Assembly: GCA_900759105.1 (NCBI GenBank)
Contig: CAAETY010000135.1
Span: 1-11,224 of the forward strand
DNA length: 11,224 bases
Direction: 5' to 3'
Source of the DNA: Peptococcaceae bacterium
GTDB taxonomy: Bacteria > Bacillota > Peptococcia > Peptococcales > Peptococcaceae
The notes beneath the pieces are model-generated. The model ran no database searches. It worked only from the letters and a program-made list of their open reading frames with translations, and was not told the origin of the DNA. This document shows, in pieces, positions 8,194 through 11,224 of the stretch. How positions within the stretch are numbered: the first letter of the stretch is position 1; each line of letters begins with the position of its first letter. A program made the translations under genes and the position numbers.

Positions 8194-8439
8194 TTACACC
8201 TGTGAATAGCAAGCCTTTGCATTCACGCCATCTAAACTGCCAACCTTACCAGTCAAGCTGTTAATTTGGTCTTGTGGCGCATCAACAACCAAACAAATCA
8301 CATTCATCTGCTTTTGTCGATATGGAATCCCCATACGACCGACAATATATTCTCTAAAATCATGTAAAATCGCATTCAACGCTTCGGTGTCCGCAGACTC
8401 ATCCACGATGATGCCTAATGTAGCAACTCTGGTTTCCAC
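8194..8439 (-). CDS. TM1266-family iron-only hydrogenase system putative regulator
   Basis: Small protein of 81 aa, first gene of the maturation operon. It matches the TM1266 / 'iron-only hydrogenase system regulator' family: an ACT-like fold of about 80-90 aa found almost always beside hydEFG. Signatures are RVATLGIIVDE at the N-terminus, YIVGRMGIPYR (31-41), VVDAPQDQINSLTGKVG and a closing SLDGVNAKACYS. The start is a GTG at 8439 with AAAGGAGG 7 nt upstream. The in-frame ATG at 8469 and start-like codon at 8502 give N-termini unlike the family and have no comparable ribosome binding site. No helix-turn-helix is visible, so the regulatory role is only a family label; it could instead be a ligand-sensing or partner protein. 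It ends 5 nt before hydE. Confidence 0.9.
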   Translation of the reverse strand: METRVATLGIIVDESADTEALNAILHDFREYIVGRMGIPYRQKQMNVICLVVDAPQDQINSLTGKVGSLDGVNAKACYSQV

Positions 8440-8458
8440 GCGAGTTCCTCCTTTCAAT
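8440..8458 (-). promoter_or_regulatory. Ribosome binding site deciding a GTG start
   Basis: On the minus strand the sequence reads AAAGGAGG, then seven bases, then GTG at 8439. This near-consensus site fixes the start of the TM1266-family gene at a GTG codon rather than at any start codon further upstream. Confidence 0.85.
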
Positions 8459-8475
8459 CTCCGAAACATCCAATG

Positions 8476-8489
8476 AAGTTTCGAAACTT
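8476..8489. promoter_or_regulatory. Perfect 14-nt palindrome AAGTTTCGAAACTT
   Basis: The sequence AAGTTTCGAAACTT is its own reverse complement. It sits just downstream of the candidate -10 box of the maturation operon, where a bound repressor would block initiation. Its core TTTCGAAA occurs again in the hndA promoter region. A protein-binding operator is an inference; the symmetry itself is directly visible. Confidence 0.5.
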
Positions 8490-8492
8490 TTC

Positions 8493-8508
8493 TACAATTC
8501 ATATTGTA
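8493..8508. repeat. Inverted repeat TACAAT-N4-ATTGTA over the candidate -10 box
   Basis: Two perfect 6-nt arms with a 4-nt spacer overlap the candidate -10 region upstream of the maturation operon. The half-sites TACAA and TTGTA recur in the two direct-repeat copies at 8548-8560 and 8653-8665, so the symmetry may belong to a regulator site. It may also simply reflect an AT-rich -10 element. Confidence 0.4.
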
Positions 8509-8526
8509 TCATCAATATGTCCTCAA
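8498..8526 (-). promoter_or_regulatory. Candidate promoter of the hydrogenase maturation operon
   Basis: On the minus strand TTGAGG (8521-8526) and TATGAA (8498-8503) are separated by exactly 17 nt; each matches sigma-70 consensus at four of six bases. An overlapping TACAAT (8503-8508) is a better -10 box but has no good -35 partner. The start of transcription would fall near 8490, about 50 nt before the GTG start. Confidence 0.45.
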
Positions 8527-8547
8527 GGGGAAGAAAGAAATTTTTAT

Positions 8548-8560
8548 TGTACTACAACAC
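8548..8560. repeat. Direct repeat copy 1, TGTACTACAACAC
   Basis: A 13-nt sequence found again 105 bp away at 8653-8665 with a single mismatch. With the preceding T it forms TTGTA-C-TACAA, a short dyad. It lies upstream of the candidate maturation promoter, where an activator could bind. Confidence 0.4.
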
Positions 8561-8589
8561 CAACTCTAATACTACCAGATTGCTCTAAT

Positions 8590-8612
8590 TTTTAGTTGCA
8601 TCTCAACTAAAA
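8590..8612. repeat. Inverted repeat TTTTAGTTG-N5-CAACTAAAA
   Basis: Two perfect 9-nt arms with a 5-nt spacer lie between the two direct-repeat copies upstream of the maturation operon. No T-run follows on the minus strand, so it does not look like the main terminator of thiC, which has its own. An operator is more likely; a weak plus-strand hairpin is the alternative. Confidence 0.45.
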
Positions 8613-8652
8613 TCATTATTTCTTGTCATAATCCGACCATTATTTTCCCATC

Positions 8653-8665
8653 TGTATTACAACAC
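8653..8665. repeat. Direct repeat copy 2, TGTATTACAACAC
   Basis: Second copy of the 13-nt repeat, identical to the one at 8548-8560 except for T in place of C at the fifth base. The 105-bp distance is ten helical turns, so both copies would face the same side of the DNA. Confidence 0.4.
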
Positions 8666-8689
8666 TACACTCTGTTTTCACAGTTAAAA

Positions 8690-8731
8690 AATAAAACAAA
8701 AAATCTCCGCATTCAACTAATGCGGAGATTT
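8690..8731 (-). terminator. Intrinsic terminator of thiC
   Basis: A 13-bp perfect stem (arms 8701-8713 and 8719-8731) with a 5-nt loop begins 16 nt after the thiC stop. On the minus strand it runs into a T-rich tract. The plus strand also has a short T-run, but no plus-strand gene is present to use it. Confidence 0.9.
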
Positions 8732-8747
8732 TTATTACAGTACATTC

Positions 8748-10061
8748 TTAGCAATTGCCTTCATGTAAATGGATGGTTTTACCGTCCAAGATAGCGCTGG
8801 TAGTACGAACTGCGCACATCTTACCACACATGGAGCAACTATGACGTTCTTCCGGTGGCTTGCTTTCAAAGTAGCTACGCGCCTTAACCGGGTCAAGCGC
8901 CAAGCTAAACATTTTTTCCCAATCAAGTTTTTGTCTTGCACGACTCATTTCGTCATCCCAATCTCTAGCGCCCTTCACACCCTTTGCCATATCGGCAGCA
9001 TGTGCGGCGATGCGAGATGCGATAACACCTTCACGAACATCGGCATAATCAGGAAGTCTCAAGTGTTCAGCCGGAGTTACATAGCACAAGAAGTCAGCAC
9101 CATAAGTCGCTGCAATTGCACCACCAATTGCAGAAGTGATATGGTCATAACCAGGTGCAATGTCAGTGACCAAAGGCCCGAGCACATAGAAAGGTGCGCC
9201 ATGGCAGAGACGCTTTTGAATTTGCATGTTAGCTTGAATTTCATTCAATGCCATGTGACCAGGACCTTCGATCATAACCTGTACATTGCGTTCCCAAGCA
9301 CGCTTCGTCAAGAGGCCCAATTCAATCAATTCAGAAAGCTGAGCTGCATCGGAGGCGTCATGAGTAGCCCCTGGACGAAGTGCATCACCTAAGCTAATGG
9401 TAACGTCATACTTATACATAAGGTCTAAGAGACGATCGTAATGTTCATAGAATGGGTTTTCATTGCCGGTCATTTCCATCCAAGCGAACAACAAGCTCCC
9501 ACCACGAGATACGATGTTCATCATACGACCAGCTTCTTTGAATGCAGCAACCGCGCGACGGTTAATCCCAGCATGGATGGTCATAAAGTCAACGCCCTGT
9601 TCTGCATGATATTCTACTACTTCGAACCAATCATCCACAGTAATATCCATCAGTTCCTTTTCGAGGTAACCGATGGCATCATACATTGGAACGGTACCAA
9701 TCATTGCAGTAGACTCTTCAATTAATTGAGTACGGAATTTTACAGTCTTGCCATAGTTGGACAAGTCCATAATAGCATGAGCGCCAAATTCCAAAGCAAC
9801 CTTAACCTTTTCCCATTCTTCATCGTAATCATGAGCGTCACCACTAACGCCCAAGTTTACATTGATTTTGGTAGAAAGTCCTTCCCCAATACCTTCTGGA
9901 GAGAGGTTTTTGTGATTAATGTTGGCAGGGATACATACTGTCCCTCTAGCAACACGTTCGCGAATTACTTCAGCGTCAAGATGTTCTTTTTCGGCAACGA
10001 CTTCCATTTGTGGGGTGATAATCCCTTGGCGAGCCGCTTCCATCTGAGTGTGATAAGTCAT
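8748..10061 (-). CDS. thiC: Phosphomethylpyrimidine synthase ThiC (short form)
   Basis: Radical SAM enzyme converting aminoimidazole ribotide to hydroxymethylpyrimidine phosphate for thiamine biosynthesis in the cytoplasm; 437 aa. Recognisable blocks are NINHKNLSPEGIGEG (47-61), TKINVNLGVSGD (64-75), LGDALRPGATHDASD (224-238), IEGPGHMALNEI (264-275) and GYDHITSAIGGAIAA (304-318). The C-terminal cluster motif is C409-SM-C412-GKM-C416, that is C-x2-C-x3-C; the longer enterobacterial and plant forms have C-x2-C-x4-C. It also lacks the extra N-terminal domain of those roughly 600-residue enzymes, as expected for the short type of anaerobes. The ATG at 10061 has AAGGGAG about 10 nt upstream. It is monocistronic, with its own riboswitch, promoter and terminator; no other thi gene is in the window. 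Confidence 0.96.
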   Translation of the reverse strand: MTYHTQMEAARQGIITPQMEVVAEKEHLDAEVIRERVARGTVCIPANINHKNLSPEGIGEGLSTKINVNLGVSGDAHDYDEEWEKVKVALEFGAHAIMDLSNYGKTVKFRTQLIEESTAMIGTVPMYDAIGYLEKELMDITVDDWFEVVEYHAEQGVDFMTIHAGINRRAVAAFKEAGRMMNIVSRGGSLLFAWMEMTGNENPFYEHYDRLLDLMYKYDVTISLGDALRPGATHDASDAAQLSELIELGLLTKRAWERNVQVMIEGPGHMALNEIQANMQIQKRLCHGAPFYVLGPLVTDIAPGYDHITSAIGGAIAATYGADFLCYVTPAEHLRLPDYADVREGVIASRIAAHAADMAKGVKGARDWDDEMSRARQKLDWEKMFSLALDPVKARSYFESKPPEERHSCSMCGKMCAVRTTSAILDGKTIHLHEGNC

Positions 10062-10111
10062 TTCTCAAATACTCCCTTCTAACTCCCAACAAATAACGAT
10101 AGGACGCACAA

Positions 10112-10144
10112 TAAAAAAAGTGCCTAACACTTGTTAGGCACTTT
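10112..10144 (-). terminator. Riboswitch-controlled intrinsic terminator in the thiC leader
   Basis: A 12-bp perfect stem (arms 10133-10144 and 10117-10128, loop AAGT) is followed on the minus strand by CTTTTTTTA-type sequence. It lies between the TPP aptamer and the thiC start, about 50 nt before the coding region. It should form when TPP is bound and stop transcription before thiC. Confidence 0.92.
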
Positions 10145-10157
10145 GAGTACAATGTTG

Positions 10158-10246
10158 TTATATTTCCCTACGATGGCATTATCCATATCAGGTACGGTCG
10201 AAATCCAAGATTTCCTCTCAGCCTGCCTTACAAGCTCCCGATTTAT
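10158..10246 (-). ncRNA. TPP riboswitch (THI element) aptamer
   Basis: On the minus strand the leader contains CGGGAGC, then the P3 hairpin GCTTG-loop-CAGGC, then CTGAGA, ACCTGATATGGATAATGCC and CGTAGGGAA. These are the conserved core segments of the TPP-binding aptamer, in the correct order. The Watson-Crick pairs of the GGAT arm (TGG with CCA) are intact. P1 is AT-rich and looks weak, so the outer boundaries are approximate. It starts soon after the promoter at 10269-10297 and precedes a terminator, so high TPP is expected to lower thiC transcription. Confidence 0.96.
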
Positions 10247-10268
10247 TTGGTTTTATCTTACATTTCAA

Positions 10269-10297
10269 ATTCTATCATTGAATTTTATCGTTGTCAA
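10269..10297 (-). promoter_or_regulatory. Sigma-70 promoter of the thiC leader
   Basis: On the minus strand there is a perfect TTGACA (-35, 10292-10297), a 17-nt spacer and TAGAAT (-10, 10269-10274, five of six bases). Transcription would start near 10262, about 16 nt before the aptamer core. Confidence 0.88.
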
Positions 10298-10363
10298 CAA
10301 TACCCTTTACAGTAAAATCTTCTAACCCGCAATAGGTTGTCGGTAATAAAGGAATCTGACACT

Positions 10364-11017
10364 TTAAGCCACGTAGAAAAGCACCAGTAAATAGTGAAAA
10401 GCACTACCAATGAGAATAAAAATATGAAATAATTCGTGAAAACCAAATTTAACTGAAATATTTGGTTTCTTGACAATATAAATTATCCCACCTATCGTAT
10501 AGCTAATCCCGCCAGCCGCTAAAAGAAATAGTGCAATTCCACTCATTTCCTTAAAAATAGAAATATCAAACAATACTGCCCAACCCATTGCAATATATAA
10601 AACGGTTTGCAACCATCGCGGTGCATTGAACCAGCAAAGTTTAATAACTACCCCAACCGCTGCACACAACCACATGACGCTTACAAAAATTAATCCTTCT
10701 CTTTGTGCCATGAATTTAAGCAAAATTGGCGTATAGCTCCCTGCTATTAAAACATAAATCATTGAGTGATCTAGCTTGCGTAACACTAAAATTTTGTGCT
10801 TAGAACCGTTAGAATAATGGTATATCGCACTGGCTGAATACAATGCTACCAACGATATGCCAAAGACGATTACACCCACTAAAATTTCCGGTGACCAAGA
10901 GCCTACAAACAATGCCTTCGCAATCAAGAGAATAGTTGCGAACGCAAAAACGACAGCTCCAATCATATGACTAAAGCTACTAATCGGCTCACGTGCTTTC
11001 ATTAAATACTGCGACAT
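10364..11017 (-). CDS. HlyIII/PAQR-family integral membrane protein (hemolysin III-like)
   Basis: Inner-membrane protein of 217 aa with about seven hydrophobic helices (for example around 18-36, 43-62, 86-103, 108-126, 136-151, 160-180 and 198-216). Family motifs are SHMIGAV (16-22), S63-x3-H67 (SAIYH), the KLDHSMIYVLIAGSYTP block (81-97, with D83 and H84) and FHELFHIFILIGSAFHY (193-209; H194, H198 and H208). The His and Asp residues match the metal-binding set of PAQR-type membrane hydrolases. The name hemolysin III comes from a Bacillus cereus homologue; haemolysis is not implied here and the physiological role is unknown. The ATG at 11017 follows AAGGAG; an in-frame ATG at 11065 lacks such a site. 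No strong promoter upstream or terminator downstream was found. Confidence 0.9.
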   Translation of the reverse strand: MSQYLMKAREPISSFSHMIGAVVFAFATILLIAKALFVGSWSPEILVGVIVFGISLVALYSASAIYHYSNGSKHKILVLRKLDHSMIYVLIAGSYTPILLKFMAQREGLIFVSVMWLCAAVGVVIKLCWFNAPRWLQTVLYIAMGWAVLFDISIFKEMSGIALFLLAAGGISYTIGGIIYIVKKPNISVKFGFHELFHIFILIGSAFHYLLVLFYVA

Positions 11018-11135
11018 CCGTTTCAACTCCTTACCATTCGTCTTGCATCTAGTTTTCAAAACCATATCACGCGTTTATAGTATCATGTTATTACTCATAC
11101 CGCAAGATACTTCTAGTAAAGAATTTTTTACAATA

Positions 11136-11162
11136 AAAACCACCGGTTGAACCGGTGGTTTT
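11136..11162. repeat. Hairpin with TGA apex, 12-bp perfect stem
   Basis: Arms AAAACCACCGGT (11136-11147) and ACCGGTGGTTTT (11151-11162) flank a TGA loop. On the minus strand it runs into GTTTTTATTG, so it may terminate a minus-strand gene beyond the right edge. It may also be a member of a dispersed palindromic repeat family, given its relation to the hairpin at 49-69. Confidence 0.6.
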
Positions 11163-11165
11163 AGC

Positions 11166-11182
11166 AAGCCCTATAAGGGCTT
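11166..11182. repeat. Hairpin AAGCCCT-ATA-AGGGCTT
   Basis: A 7-bp perfect stem with a 3-nt loop begins three bases after the preceding hairpin. On the plus strand it is followed by TTCTC. It is part of a cluster of three hairpins at the right edge. Confidence 0.55.
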
Positions 11183-11195
11183 TTCTCTTGTGGTA

Positions 11196-11209
11196 ACCCC
11201 TTAAGGGGT
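11196..11209. repeat. Palindrome ACCCCTTAAGGGGT
   Basis: A perfect 14-nt palindrome, third in the hairpin cluster, 15 nt from the window edge. Clusters of small hairpins like this occur at ends of IS200/IS605-type elements and in terminator arrays. No transposase is visible to decide between them. Confidence 0.5.
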
Positions 11210-11224
11210 ATTGAATGGTCTGGC

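Larger units (their letters stand above)
8440..8747. other. 308-bp intergenic region between thiC and the maturation operon
   Basis: No coding sequence is convincing here. Going down the minus strand, the stretch holds the thiC terminator (8690-8731), one copy of a 13-nt direct repeat, a 9-bp-arm inverted repeat, the second repeat copy, a candidate promoter, two palindromes around it and the GTG ribosome binding site. The region is very AT-rich. The density of symmetric motifs suggests a regulated promoter for the hydrogenase maturation genes. Confidence 0.7.

Noticed and set aside
10298..10363. Terminator for the HlyIII-family gene
   Set aside because: Only a 4-bp AACC/GGTT stem is present with no proper T-run; too weak to call.
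11030..11110. Promoter for the HlyIII-family gene
   Set aside because: Candidates such as TATAAA or TACTAT lack a convincing -35 box at 16-18 nt, so none was annotated.
11110..11224. Open minus-strand frame through the hairpin cluster as the C-terminus of a gene
   Set aside because: The translation follows the palindromes, has no recognisable motif, and other frames are closed; no support for a coding region.

Overview
The window comes from a strictly anaerobic, fermentative bacterium, most likely a Bacillota member. A Negativicutes- or Clostridia-type host is an inference from gene content and moderate-to-low GC, not a confirmed assignment. All ten genes lie on the minus strand and are described in transcription order, from high to low coordinates.

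Right end (about 10364-11224): a seven-helix HlyIII/PAQR-family membrane protein. Upstream of it sit three short palindromic hairpins (11136-11209), and no complete gene reaches the window edge.

Thiamine unit (8690-10297): a consensus-like promoter leads into a clear TPP riboswitch. An intrinsic terminator hairpin follows, then thiC (short form, 437 aa) and thiC's own terminator. This is a transcription-attenuation thiamine biosynthesis gene.

Hydrogenase locus (about 130-8530): the maturation genes come first. They are a small TM1266-family protein with a GTG start, then hydE, hydG and hydF, closely packed as one operon. After a 189-bp gap holding a promoter comes the structural operon hndA-hndB-hndC-hndD, closed by a strong terminator at 89-118. 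The four structural subunits match the split-subunit layout of the Desulfovibrio fructosivorans Hnd enzyme, an electron-bifurcating, NAD(P)-linked [FeFe] hydrogenase. HndA is NuoE-like, HndB is a stand-alone thioredoxin-fold [2Fe-2S] protein, HndC is NuoF-like with extra [4Fe-4S] sites, and HndD carries the catalytic H-cluster. HydE, HydG and HydF build the diiron subcluster and insert it into HndD, so the locus encodes both the enzyme and its cofactor assembly line.

The points most worth a second look are these: a TTTCGAAA palindrome upstream of both hydrogenase operons and, by eye, nowhere else in the window; a His-to-Gln change at the conserved HCxxC motif of HydF; a possible antiterminator pairing in the TPP riboswitch; and two hairpins at opposite ends of the window that differ only by compensatory base-pair changes in their inner nine pairs. 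I found no CRISPR array, tRNA, rRNA, transposase or defence system. The gene content is recognisable, and I do not see a wholly new system here.
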